From the NCBI GenBank assembly GCA_029817715.1, contig JARUPY010000474.1, positions 1-64,000 on the forward strand: a DNA stretch of 64,000 bases, given 5' to 3'. This document shows, in pieces, positions 52,029-63,599 of this stretch. The position numbers and the translations under genes are program-made. Numbering within the stretch: position 1 is the stretch's first letter; every line of letters begins with the position of its first letter. This stretch comes from Melastoma dodecandrum. Taxonomy: Eukaryota > Streptophyta > Magnoliopsida > Myrtales > Melastomataceae. The notes beneath the pieces were generated by a model that saw only the letters and a program-made list of their open reading frames with translations, was not told where the DNA came from and made no database searches.

Positions 52029-52033
52029 GATGG
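52029..52033. repeat. Right target-site duplication of the LTR array
   Basis: GATGG identical to 37737-37741. Confidence 0.85.
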
Positions 52034-52470
52034 TATTCGTGTAGTATCTTTATTGCTATATTGTTGTGGGCACTTTTTCTTGACTTCACTACCTCTTCCT
52101 GTCAACTACTACTGTGTCTAGAATTTCATCTCGAGTTACATCTATTCATCTTGAGTTCCATCCATTCATCTCGATCATATATATCTCCTGCCAGCTTTTC
52201 GTTTGGAGTTCCTTTAATGGTTATTATCCATCCTTCTCAAGTGCCTATCCCGAAAATCCTTTAATGGCTACTTATTTCGAGTAGTTGCTACTTTACTTTC
52301 CCAAGCCTTCAAGAACTTGGCATCCGCAGCATGGGTTTCTAAGTTTTCTTTTAACTCAAATTGGTTATATGTCTCGAATTACCTGGGGGCGCCCCTAGAC
52401 TCTTGGATGCTTGGTTTCTGGCTATGAGATTTCTTAAATAAATGGACTACTCAAACACAAGTCCAGTCCC
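52034..52470. other. Spacer after the array
   Basis: No gene recognised. It may hold degraded upstream sequence of the pectin methylesterase copy. Confidence 0.4.
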
Positions 52471-52479
52471 TCCCAATTA

Positions 52480-53853
52480 TGTGTAAACATTGATGCGATG
52501 GGTTTGTCGAGTTCAGGGTGGCCGACGATGTCCTCCCCATGATGTCGAATAATGTTTCCTAATTGATCCCCAATGCTTTGGGGATGAATTACATCTCATA
52601 TAACATCCCCGAGTATGGCATGTGGTTCTCGAAGGGCCAACGAAGTAGTGACAAAAGATGGTTCAGGAAACTACAAGATGATTTGATGTGGATTAAATAC
52701 AGCATCAAAGCAAAAGGACTCATCTAGATGCGTCATTTACATCAAGGCCGGGACGTATAAGGAGAATGTTGAGGTGGGAATAAGCTTGAAGATTATCATG
52801 TTCGTTGGGGAAGGAACGAGAAAGACAATCGTCATTGGCAACAAAAGCATTGGTGGAGGTTCTATGAGTATCAGATTAGACACTGTTTGGTGCTTACGAA
52901 AAACTACGCCGCAATATTGACGTAAACAGAAAATGAAACGTGGTCACTGTAAAAGAACTAATATAAAATAATGAAAAGCAAAGCAGAGAAAATGCTTTCT
53001 TCCATTGAAATGAATCCAAGTAAAAAATACAGGATCAAGAACGACAAGTGAAATGACAAGGGAAGTGGAAACGAAGAAGACAACCAAATGCCTTTTTGGT
53101 GTTCCAGTGATTGTTATTCCTTCACTGTACACAAGGATCTTATTTATACTACCATACTAATAATTGTTGTCAACACGTGCTTAATTGCTTAATTCTAAGT
53201 AAACTAACTATAACTGCTCTGGAAGAAGGAACCGTCATTGGTCTGCGTGGTCATCATTACGTGCTTCGATTGCAATTTGCCTTCGAGCTAGCATATTATC
53301 AACCGATCATGAGCCTGAACCGTCATTCAACAGGACATCTTCCTTCATCTAGAAGAGATTTTCACTTATTGCTTCGACTTACAAAGCTTGAACTTGTTTG
53401 TCAACTTCCGGGGATAAATCTTCGACCATAGATGCCAAATGTTTTCCTTCAACCGTCTGTTGCCAACCCTTGACCTTTGATTGTCGACTGCTAACCTTTC
53501 TCTCATCTGCCGACCTTTTTAGTTTGCACTTCCTGACGTTCAATTGCTTCCTCTCATGGGCATCTTTTTTGCTGACTACAACGATAGAACCACATAGCTC
53601 ATTTGACTATGATAAGTTGTGGCAATAAATCCATTGGCCCAGAAAGAATTTACTGCGTAAACAGTTGGTCCATAAGCTTACTTAATTAGCTTTTCTCGGC
53701 ACAACGCATGATTGACGAAATTTTGCTTGCATATATGAAAATTTCAGCTATTACTGAAGACGGGTTCATCGCCCGTGACGTCGTGATCCGCAACACCACT
53801 GGAGCGGCCAACCATCAGGCAGTAGCATTACGCTCAGGTTCAGACCAGTAGGA
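52480..53853 (+). pseudogene. Pectin methylesterase (pectinesterase) pseudogene
   Basis: Pectin methylesterases demethylate cell-wall homogalacturonan. Recognisable pieces run in order but in different frames. The pro-region end is IDAMGLSSSGWPTM (about 52486-52527) followed by YNIPEYGMWFSKGQR. The mature start is VVTKDGSGNYK (about 52645-52677). Next comes VIYIKAGTYKENVEVG then MFVGEG.RKTIVIGNKSI (about 52735-52860). After about 870 bp of unrelated sequence comes DGFIARDVVIRNTTGAANHQ, AVALRSGSDQ and a stop near 53850. The later catalytic Asp/Arg region is absent. Frameshifts, stops and truncation show a pseudogene. The 870-bp gap may be an intron or an insertion. Confidence 0.65.
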
Positions 53854-55391
53854 GTTCTAAAAATGATGTAGCATAGAAGGATACCGGGATACTCTTTAAT
53901 TTTATGATAGTACTAAGCTTTTGTTTCTTTTATATAAACTAATAAATAAGTTTTTTTTTTTAATTTTAAAGCTAAACGCTAAAGTAGTTTTGCCTTACCA
54001 GATTATTTCAATAATTAATTTTACTTCAACAGTTTTTAATAAGAAGTTCCACCAAACGAAGCCTAATTTTCAGTGGCACAAACACATCCAATAATCATTT
54101 ATAATCTCCAGAGAGGAGTTCAAAACGATGAATCAGGGGTCATCAACATTACTAACACCATACCTCTCCAGCCAAGCATGAGAGGGAGACAGTGACATTC
54201 GATTTTCTACACTCCGCTTCATAACAGCTTTTATCATCACGAACCGCATCCTCATGCAATTCCTCAACAAATCACAGGGTTATCCAACACGGACAGTTGT
54301 GAATCACTTTCGCCCCTGAGCTCAAGGAAACAACAGAATGACGACACCACCAGAACAGATAACATTGCAGAAAACCAACAAAAGAAAACGAGGAAACGAA
54401 AGTAAGTCCACTGATTAATAGAGGGGGCAAAATAAAATTGGATCTCAGCATTCAAGTTTCTGTCTTCAGTTAGTTCCTAGTAGGAGCTGCAGATAGATAA
54501 CGCAGTGATTTCATAACATCATCGATCCAACCTATGCCACTACAGGGAAAAAAAATCAATGCTTCCAACCCAGAGGGTGTGGGTGTCTTTGCAAGGGCTC
54601 GACGAATCGTCATAAGAAAGGAGAGAAAGCATCTCAGAGAACTGATTCCCCATAAGCTTCTTCATGGAAATTCAAAGTGCAAGGATGACAAATATTATAA
54701 GTGTCTCATCACAGATTGCTTTCTCCAATCAGCAAAGCCGTTGGAAACACCGGAAGGAAAGGTAAAACTTCAAAAACACCAGAAATGGTGCGGTTGACGA
54801 AATGAAAGTAGTTGACCATAGCTCAAAAGAGACTTGATAAAAGTTCATGCGAAAACATTTTAACAACCATCAGGAGAAACAAAATAAAATTACTATAATC
54901 AGATGAAAAATAAGAGGTAATGCCTACAAAAAAAGACAGTTAAACATCTATCCTGTTGAGTGGTGTCAATTATATGACTCCCTCGTGTTATTCTGGTCTA
55001 CGTATACTTACATCCACGTTACTGTATAAGTAAAATTTCATCATATATATCCAAATCAGTCTTGACAATACCATCTGTCGAGTGTATCCAGTTACCTATG
55101 ATCTCCTCACTATCAGTTCAAATAATCTTAATCATGCTCCTCTTATCTTATTTGGTATGTGCTACTCCAACTTTCTGGCTAAAACAATAGATTACTTCAT
55201 CCTAAAATCTCCCTGTCAATGGCTTCCACCAGACAGTGTCAACCAATCAATATGAAGCAGTATTTACTGAAGGAGAAAACAATAACAAGCACTAAACATC
55301 CAAAATTTCAATTCGACAGGAACAGCTTCCACATTGATATGACCTTAATATATAGCAAGCATTCCTCGTGTCACGTCATTCACCTAACCTA
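53854..55391. other. Spacer with one possible minus-strand exon
   Basis: On the minus strand, a pyrimidine tract ending CCCTGTAG (about 54541) is followed by an open stretch reading GIGWIDDVMKSLRYLSAAPTRN and a stop near 54475. This looks like a last exon of a gene I cannot name. No further exons were identified, so it may be a relic. Otherwise no gene seen. Confidence 0.3.
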
Positions 55392-56816
55392 CTACATCGA
55401 AGGGAGGTAAACCTGTTCTTTCAGATTCTGGGTCTTACTTTCCGTGGGGATTCCTCTAACTGCACCAATGGTCCATTGTGCAATAATCCCGCAGCTATAG
55501 CAAATCTGAGCTGCGGCTGCCTTCCAAAGTAATCTTAATTAGTATACATCTCAGAATGAGTTATGAGCTTTCTCAAAATACAAGCCACTACAGCATCTCC
55601 AGATCCAATTCTATCGCAAGTGGAAGGAGTAATAAGAACGTCTTCCGTACCAACAACCACTCCATCAAAATCAGGCGCATAATAGTGCATTCATAGTGTT
55701 CCATCGGTGACGAACAGAAACTTTATCTATCATGCCATAATGGAGAAATCTCGTATAGCGATGACAATCTCGCCTGTTCTTGGTTTGCTCATAATTCTTT
55801 ACAAAGTACTGGGGGCGATAATTCCTTTTCCTCTCGTAGTAATCGTAATCCAAAAGAAACTCCAACTCCTGCCGAGAGACCTCAATGATGTCGGCCTGGC
55901 ACCGTGGCTTCTTGATCAATTCCCCCGTCTCTTCTCTGGATCTCCATAAGGGCAAGCACAAATTCAATTCAGAAAAGATGGACTGTCAAATTTCTTCGAC
56001 CACCTGATAGCCTTGAAAGACGTCTATTGCATATATGAGGAAGTCAAGAAATCTGATGTGAAGTGAAAGACCCTGGCCTGCAATAGGCATTCAAGAGCAG
56101 CCAAAGCGCATTTAACAACCCAACAGTTCTGCAAGGACTGAAGTACACAGCAAAATGATAACTTGTCGCCGGCTCAACCCAGTGTCTTCAACAGGAGAAA
56201 AACCGGTCAAATTGCCAAATGCGATTAGACAGGGTCGAGTATTACCTCCTTAAGTACCCCGAGATTCAGCTCCGAGTCCAGCAACTGATCCTCGGGGAAA
56301 TCCCTAACAATCTCCTTCCCTCTCGAAACGGATCCCACTCATCTGGACCCCTCTCCTGGTTCAACCGTAGCCCCTCCGAACTTGCCGATCACGGCCGCCC
56401 TGCCGCCAAATCTAACATGGGCGACAGCAACATTATCAGCGGGTCCACCGGGAGCCCTGGAAAACTCAGGAGGTCCCACTGGGAGTAGATGTCAGGGTGC
56501 AGTGCACCAGATTGACGTGCCCGCGGACCGAGGGGACGTAGGGGAAGTCGATACAGTCGTCGAAATGGAGGTCGGAGCAGGTGTCCTATTCGGCGTCGGA
56601 GCTGAGGTCGGGGTGGGAACCTAGGGGGAGGAGGAGAATTCTGGGGCCTGCCGGGCTTCGTGGTCAAGGTACTGGAACGGCGTTCTACGGAGAAAGGAGA
56701 AACGGCGAGTAGTGGATGAAGACGACGAGGAGGAAGCGAGGGGAAGAGGGGGAGGAGGAATTAGGAGGCGACGCAGGAAGGAGATGAAGTGGAAATGCAG
56801 ACCGCGCCGCCGCCAT
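55392..56816 (-). pseudogene. FLN1: FLN1 (fructokinase-like 1, PfkB family) pseudogene, unprocessed
   Basis: FLN1 is a catalytically atypical PfkB protein of the plastid-encoded RNA polymerase complex, needed for chloroplast transcription. Minus-strand pieces follow the family order: HPDIYSQWD, then SRAPGGPADNVAVAHVRFGGR after a frameshift, then SELNLGVLKE. A GT-AG intron follows (exon end 56246, next exon start 56077). Then come ARVFHFTSDFLTS, LCLPLWRSREETGELIKK, ADIIEVSRQELEFLLDYDYYERKRNYRPQYF, FLFVTDGT, DGVVVGTEDVLITP, GSGDAVVA and finally TESKTQNLKEQVYLPSM-stop, one residue short of the usual final Trp. There are several frameshifts and stops, and parts of the sugar-kinase fold are missing. 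The retained intron argues for a duplicated rather than retrocopied gene. A functional FLN1 should exist elsewhere. Confidence 0.85.
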
Positions 56817-57400
56817 TTCAGCGCCTTCCTGTTCCCCCGGCAAAGGTTTAGGGTTTTCCCAGTATTCGCTAGGAAGCAAGCGGCCTGGCCAGACCGGATT
56901 CCTCGGGTCGGTTCAGAACTCACTAATTGGTAGTTGGGAAATTCCAAAATTGCCCCGTATTTTCCTGTCCATTCGATTGGATTGTCCATTAATAGTTACT
57001 ATTTGCGTGTTAATGGATGAATGAAATTTTTCCTTGATACCGTGTTGCATGTCATTTCCCTTTCTTTTTTTAGTATTTAGTTACGCCTTTTAAATGTTTA
57101 TTTTCAATATTGTCGTCCGGAAATTTAACTCTCATTGTTCTAAAAAAGAAAATATGTCATTTTTTAAAAAATATGCATATTTTTATTAGTATTTTAGAAT
57201 TCACTTCTTGTTATGATCGTTATCTATTTCATACCATTAAATTTTTTTCCTGGGTAATATTAAATATAATCCCATGAATGTAAAAAATCAATAAAATTGT
57301 TAGATCTTGAGTTATTATCAATATTAATTTCGATCTTTTAAATAATTCTAAACTTGAATAAATAAAATTCCGTCGTGTAAACAACACACATTTTAACATT
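56817..57400. other. AT-rich spacer
   Basis: No gene recognised. The first part is likely remnant FLN1 promoter. Confidence 0.45.
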
Positions 57401-57670
57401 TTCTAAATGACGTGCCACGTCTGAAATGTAGTGTTTTGACCCACTATTTGAAACCACCTTTATTAAGCCTTCCAGTTCTCAAAGGCCTGGTTTTGCTGAG
57501 CGAAGCTTGACGTAAGTAGAGAACTTGATAAATGAGGAGTATGATCCCAAAGTAAACTCATTATCGGAGATATGTAGAGTTGAGCAATTTAACCCACATG
57601 TCCTTAAAGATAATGCGGTGCATGTGGTATAATAAATGATGTCAGACACGGTTTATCGGGAGGATATGTA

Positions 57671-57934
57671 CCTCCACAAGAACCCGTACCCTGAGTATAC
57701 AGATAGAAAATTTCAACTCCTACGAGACTAGCACATACCACGGGTTCACACCCTCCACAAGAGCGTGTACCCAGGGTACATAAATAAGAAATTTTAACTA
57801 CCACAAGATGACACATACCATGGTTCACACCCTCTACAAAAAAGCGTACACACCCTCTACCAGATAGCGTGCCTTGAGTACACAGACATGGAATTTCAAC
57901 TCTCATGAGACTAGCACATACTCTAGGATCACAC
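57671..57934. repeat. Degenerate tandem repeat of about 80 bp within the older element
   Basis: Copies begin CCTCCACAAG or CCTCTAC at 57671, 57752, 57831 (short) and 57854, each with GTACCC/GTACAC and TTTCAACT/TTTTAACT blocks and ending near CACATAC..GG.TCACAC. No counterpart in the young array units. Confidence 0.7.
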
Positions 57935-58014
57935 CACTTGGTGCTAATATACAAAGTCGCTACTTGGGTATACGTTATTAGTCGACATCGTCTCACTAAG
58001 AAAACACGGGCTTT

Positions 58015-59067
58015 TGTTAACATAAAGGTAATACAAATAGGAGAACCCACAACAGGATTCTGGTGGGCCCAAGTCTACAAGATACAATCCACATTAAGTC
58101 TACTAGGATGAAACCTACAATGGATCTTCTAGATGACCCATAACAAGTTCACAAGATAGAACCTACACTAAGTCTTTCATATTGGAATAATAAGTCTACT
58201 GGGGATAACCCATAACGAGTCTACGAGATATAAACTTACAGTAATTCTACGAAAGACAAACCGGTTTACCAAATATAAACACACAACAATTCTATTCGAG
58301 ATTACCCCACAATAAAACCAACACACTTCAAGTCTACAAAGGAATAATCCCTTTATCAGATAGACAAATCCATAGTGAGTCTATGAGAAATTGACTCATA
58401 GGAAGTCTACGAGGACTGAGCATGTCCTACGAGGATAAAAAGCCCATGTTAAGTCTATGATCATCTGTCATGGCAGTCAACTTCGGTCAAAGTCTACGAA
58501 GACCAGTTTCTGTCAAGAAAAGTCATGATTTAAGATTCTAGAAAAGTGGTCAGGGAGGCCACAAATCCATTATTTTCATATGATATTTAGTTAAAGAACA
58601 ATCTCATAAAAGTTAGGCCAAGTTCCTAAACAAATTTTATTTGGTATAAAAGCAAAAAGATACTCTCAAAGAAAATTATGACATTCAACTAAGACCAAAT
58701 TGACATTGTTTGTCTCTTACCTCTTTTGCGTCATCAGCCCTTAGATCCTATATCCCAATTCTAGCCCTCGTGATAACAACTTCTATTTTTTTTCGTTTTT
58801 AATTTCACCTCACCTCATCAACACCTAGATCTTATTAGCCAACCACGCAAGTCGATCGAGGAGTAGAAATGAGGATCACAGAGTTCGCACCGTTCCGACT
58901 TTATTTTTATTTATTCATTGTTTTCATAGTTGTAAGTTTATGTTCTCAGGTGTAAACACTATTTTGTGAATACAATATGCTCCTTTTTTAAATTATCGGT
59001 GACCACATTATGAACTACTGTGTTGTTCATGCCAAATATATTCTATGTGTTGTGATTTCGTCAAGCA
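58015..59067 (+). repeat. Diverged LTR of the array family
   Basis: 1053 bp, close to the 1.0 kb of the array LTRs, with TG...CA ends and conserved landmarks in the same order. The 53-bp GC-rich subrepeats of the array LTRs are missing. Confidence 0.6.
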
Positions 59068-59800
59068 TGTTTTTTATAATCACAGTGAGAGAATGACTAG
59101 AAATCAACTTGAAATTTACCCGGTTCAAGGAAACCAGATCCCGTTCTCTTGGTCCCTTATGACAATGCACGCTCCAATGGAGTTTATATCACAGGTCAAT
59201 TTTCTCAAAGAATTTGGGGATGTATAGAGAAAAATATAATATTTGCGAGAGATTGTGTCTAGCTTAGCAAAGCTGTGTTGAGCAAAGATGGTCCTTGTGT
59301 GAAAGAAAGCTCATTCTTGAGCAATGCCTGGAGAGCAACAAGTGCCAAAAGGATTGTTTCCTTCTACCACGAGAACTCGTGGGGAGGCGTACAACTTGCT
59401 GAGCTAGAAACATATGATTTTAGCTCCCCTATTGGGAACGTCGCCTCTGTTAAGCACTCCTTTTACCAGGCACCTAGCTCTATTAGGCGGAGCCTGGCAC
59501 AAGTAGAAAACTTGGTAGATGAGGACAATGGGGGTACATGGAGATGCGAACTGATATTCAAACTATGTGCCCCTTCCCCCCGTATCGTCGTAGATAGAGT
59601 TTTTATGTGAGGTCTCACGTTAGCTAGTATGCTCCCCATAGCAAATAGGATTCCCATCAACGAGTATGCTCCCAAAGCAAACTTGTTGCTAAGGGTCGGT
59701 AGAGTTGAGCAAATTGGCAACTTTCCCTTAAAGATGTTGTAGCGCAGGTGGTAGTTTAAATGAATCCACTTTGCGAGCTTTTGATGCACAAAATTAGAAG

Positions 59801-61744
59801 TAATTGCGGCTACTTAGGACACTTAAGTTCTCCACCATGCTTTTGTTTAAAGGCTTCGATCATATCCTCGTGCTTAATGTTATCTCATTTCCTTATAAAC
59901 CTTTTGGATTGGTAGACATGACTCCGCTTTTAGAGAACTTTTTTAGACAATACTTTATTTTTATTGTATCGCATAAATTTTTTCTTATTAGGAAAGCTTT
60001 TTGTTCTCTTTTATTCACTACAGCCTCATACCCATACCTCCCAAGTACACACTCAATGTGATAATAACAATTCTTATTTAGATTGGGAAGCTTTTTGAAT
60101 GTTTTCTTTACCTGGAGCTTAGTACATGCATTTTCATTGCATACATCACAACCTAAATTTTTTCTCTTAGTCCCGGAACAATCTTTTTCTTACCAAAGAG
60201 AAATTCATAGGCATTTTGCGCTACCTCCAACCAGGGTTCCAGAAGTCTTGTCAATTATGTAACTAATATGAACCATTGAGAAACTTCGTTTAAATTATAG
60301 TAATATATTTATAATTCACAAATGTAATTGTCAAATAGTTGTGTGAATGCTTTAGTAAAACGGTTAGAGATTGATTTTTTCTCACTATCTCAGTGGAGAG
60401 AGAAAATACATAAATCCCTAGTTTAAGTGCGTTAACAATAATTAATAATACACTTCTAACGGTTAATGCATGATATCATACCTTTTCTTTGATGTTCATG
60501 TGCATCACCAAAGGTTTCCGGTACTTTTACGCTCTTCTCATGAGGGCTGTCACACATAACTCATAGATTGATCCATGGGATAATGTTTCTATTGAGGCAT
60601 TCATCGAATTAGTGATAACCACTATTCTATCATTTTGAATACATACTTTTCACTTTCAATATCCATATCAACATCAAGAGTAATTGTAGGCTTAAGAACA
60701 TTATCCACATGGATGAATTTGGATTTTATTCTATGGGGATAATCTGGCACGTAAATTTCCCCTTTTCGTAGTTACTAATTGATTGGACGTCCTATTGTCT
60801 ATATGAATTGTAGTTTCCTTCGTCACACCAAGGCTTTTCTTAAATATTTTGCCAACTTACTACTTTGTGTGTTCATATTTGCATCTCGTCTTTGTGATTC
60901 CTTATACTTTGTCTATACTCTTACCTTGATCTTGTTTGAAATTTCTTACTCACGATTTTAATTTTTCAACTAGCTATGGAGCTAAACCGGCAAGTTCGGA
61001 GGTTGCTTTATTCTCCCCAGACCTAGAACTCTTTCTTTTTCCAGAGCGTCTAACATTTATTTGCGATTTCACATACTAATTGTTTTCTCCTTCAAGATTT
61101 TCTCCTTTATTCCCTTAGATAGATAACTAAGTTAAAAGATTATTTATGTCTTGTTATTTCAAAAAGATTTTATGAATATTTTCATTCACCACACATTTTG
61201 TGGACTTATTGGTAACTTTTAAAACTTGGGAACTATATTCGAATTTCTAAAAGTTCAAAATTTTCTAATAAATTTTAATGAAGCTAAGTTAAAATGTTAG
61301 GCTATGGTATGATATTTTTAAAACATTTAGGTAAATGAAATAATCTTATACGATATATTTGCTAATTAAGGTATTTTATTTATATAGGTGTCTAATTATA
61401 CAAGAGCTATAGTCAATTTATGTTTTAAAAGAGTTATGGTAGTGTATGATAATGGAACATGCCAAAGTATACTGCACAGTAAATGTCTAAAATATATGCA
61501 TGGCACTTTGGGTTCAAGCTTTATTCCTAAATAATGTCTGTTTACAAAATAATTTACGAAATATGACACACAATTGTAAATTTAGGCAAATAATGTCCTT
61601 AACTCGATGTTACAAATATCGAATTCATTAGAACATATGAACACTCATGAGATGCCTCGGGAACTCCCAACACTCACTTTTTTTTGGTAATTTTATATTT
61701 TATAAAATTTAATCAAACATAATTACATTCCTTTGTATAGACCA
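59801..61744. other. AT-rich region, probable old repeat debris
   Basis: No gene or RNA recognised. Many frames are closed. It may include further decayed retroelement sequence, but I could not assign it. Confidence 0.4.
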
Positions 61745-62385
61745 TAGTTGTTAAAGCGCCAGAGCGCACCTGAAGCACAATCATCTTAAATCGCTTTAAG
61801 CACAAAGCGCAATTTTGACATTTGACATCAATAGTAAAAGAAAAATAAATTTTATCTAAATAATTTCAAGATAAGATCAATTCAACTTTGAATGCCAGAG
61901 AACAAAAAATTTGAAAGGTTATGATGTATCTAAATCAACCATCAATATATTTCTGAAGTCACCAATAATCAATTCAATAATCCTTATAATATAATAAAAA
62001 AATCAAAAGTTGATTAAAAACAAAAGGGAAGGATGAGAGCTCATAATATAATTAAAAAAATCAAAAGCTGATTAAAAACGAAAGGGAAGGAGGAGACTGG
62101 CAACGACAGCGGATGTAGGAGGAGGATGACCGGTAGCGGCAGAGGAAAGAGAAGACAGTGGGGCAGCGCCAGAGAAGGGTGCGACGGCAAGGAGGGCTAT
62201 TCGTCGTTGGAGGTGAGGGCTTCCCGAATCGGTTTAGGGTCAAGGCACGCGCTTTAAATGCTCTGCGCTTTGGGCTTTGGGTCAAGACGCGTGCTTTAAG
62301 CGCGCTTCTTACACTGCGCTCGAACGCTTGAGATTTGAGCTCTCTGTCTACGCTCCGCTGCGCTTAAGCACGCTTTTGACAACTA
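61745..62385. mobile_element. TIR element with GCGCTTTAAGCGC-rich ends
   Basis: Begins TAGTTGTTAAAGCGC at 61745 and ends GCTTTTGACAACTA at 62385, forming imperfect terminal inverted repeats. Both subterminal regions are rich in GCGCTT/AAGCGC. No transposase is encoded in 641 bp. A convincing target-site duplication was not found, so the superfamily is left open. Confidence 0.6.
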
Positions 62386-62765
62386 TGCTGTAGACTAACT
62401 AACTAACCAAAAGAAGGTACCCGATACTACCTACCGGTGGCTCCCACAAGGCCTACACATAGACAGCCCAAAAGACATACGACCCCTACTACAACCTGTA
62501 GGCAGTGAACAACACAGAGTAAATCACCACCTTACAGTCATCCAAAATAAAGGCAGCAAGCTAACCTCAGGGTTCCTCCAATCAGGCAAGAACCCAGCAT
62601 TGCAGACTTCCAAGTGATGCATCCACCAGCAGGGAATCAATCAGCTAGCTTTGAATGGTCAGGCCATGTGCCTGTGATAAGGTTTAGAAGGCAAGACAAT
62701 TATTTAGTGAATTGCCCTCCGGCTGTCGTAGAAAGCTCTCACAGCAAGGGTCTCAGGGGATTGTT
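62386..62765. other. Short spacer
   Basis: No gene recognised. It may include the 3' tail of the LINE fragment that follows on the minus strand. Confidence 0.4.
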
Positions 62766-63570
62766 TTAGTCCCTCATTCCTTCTCCTATTCCGCTCTCCC
62801 AGATAAGATACAATAAAGAGGCCGACACTCGGATCAGCACCGAAGATCCTTTAGCTCCCATAATTACCTGAAAGTGATTATTCAAGTCGTCCCACGTTGT
62901 GGGCAATGCAGTAATATTCATAAGACATTGCAACGAGTACCAAGCTTGCTCCGCATATGGACAGGAGAAGAGAAGGTGGTCCGGAGTCTCATCACTGGAT
63001 GAGCATAGAATGCAAAGAGCAGAGGACATTAAGCCTTTACCAAACCAAAAACTACATGTCCTCAGCCTTCCTTTGCTAACAGCCACGTGAATAAGGACAC
63101 TCTGGGGGGATGCCCGCCTTCCAGATCCACCTCGCCCAAGGGGCATGGCGACTCTTACTACAAATGACATTCCATGCAGCCTTATAAGAGAATGCGGGGC
63201 CACCCCCACCTGACCAGCATATTGTACCGCACCCAACTACCAGCCTAGTGCGAGTTTTGCTATCAAGCTCCCTAAAGAATGCAGCTTCAGCTCCATCCTC
63301 CAGTTGTCCATGCTCATAGTTAATCCAGCTCGAGCTACCAAAAACCTAAGCCATAGTAGCATTCAACGGGATCCTGAATTAGATTCTGGTGCTCTCTGAG
63401 AAGAGATCCAGCAACGTACCACAGTCATCCCAGCGATCAAACCAAAAGGAGATACAACTACCATCTCCAACCTTCCAGGAGAGTAAAGCTTTTGCCACAG
63501 TTCGTGCTTGCAGAATTCTCTTCCAAATCCAGGAATCCTTAACTGGCCTCACTTGTAGCCTAAGGCGCTT
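62766..63570 (-). mobile_element. LINE ORF2 C-terminal fragment (zf-RVT)
   Basis: Minus-strand reading gives WIWKRILQARTVAKALLSWK then VGDGSCISFWFDRWDDCGTL at 63570-63400, and GLMSSALCILCSSSDETPDH then LLFSCPYAEQAW at about 63040-62940. This matches the end of plant L1-type ORF2 with the zinc-binding zf-RVT domain. Frames are disconnected. It differs clearly from the LINE at 8-11 kb, so it is an independent insertion. Confidence 0.8.
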
Positions 63571-63599
63571 TTGACAAGAGGGAAGAGGGGAGTTGGGGT

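Larger units (their letters stand above)
57480..59800 (+). mobile_element. Diverged relative of the array element, order internal-LTR-internal
   Basis: 57480-57650 and 59640-59760 both resemble the same part of the array internal region: GAGTATG.TCCCAAAG, then GTTGAGCAA.TT and CCTTAAAGAT, then a GTGGTA motif. Between them is an LTR-like segment, 58015-59067. It starts TGTTAACATAAAGG after a degenerate polypurine stretch ending GGGCTTT, has TATAAAA at 58645-58651, and contains many GTCTACG/GTCTATG motifs. It ends with GGTGACCACATTATG ... CCAAATATATTC ... TCAAGCA, aligning with the array LTR end. No intact ORF remains, so it is much older than the array. Confidence 0.7.

Noticed and set aside
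54534..54797. 87-codon plus-strand open frame
   Set aside because: Basic, low-information sequence without family resemblance. It lies opposite a more plausible minus-strand splice acceptor and short exon.
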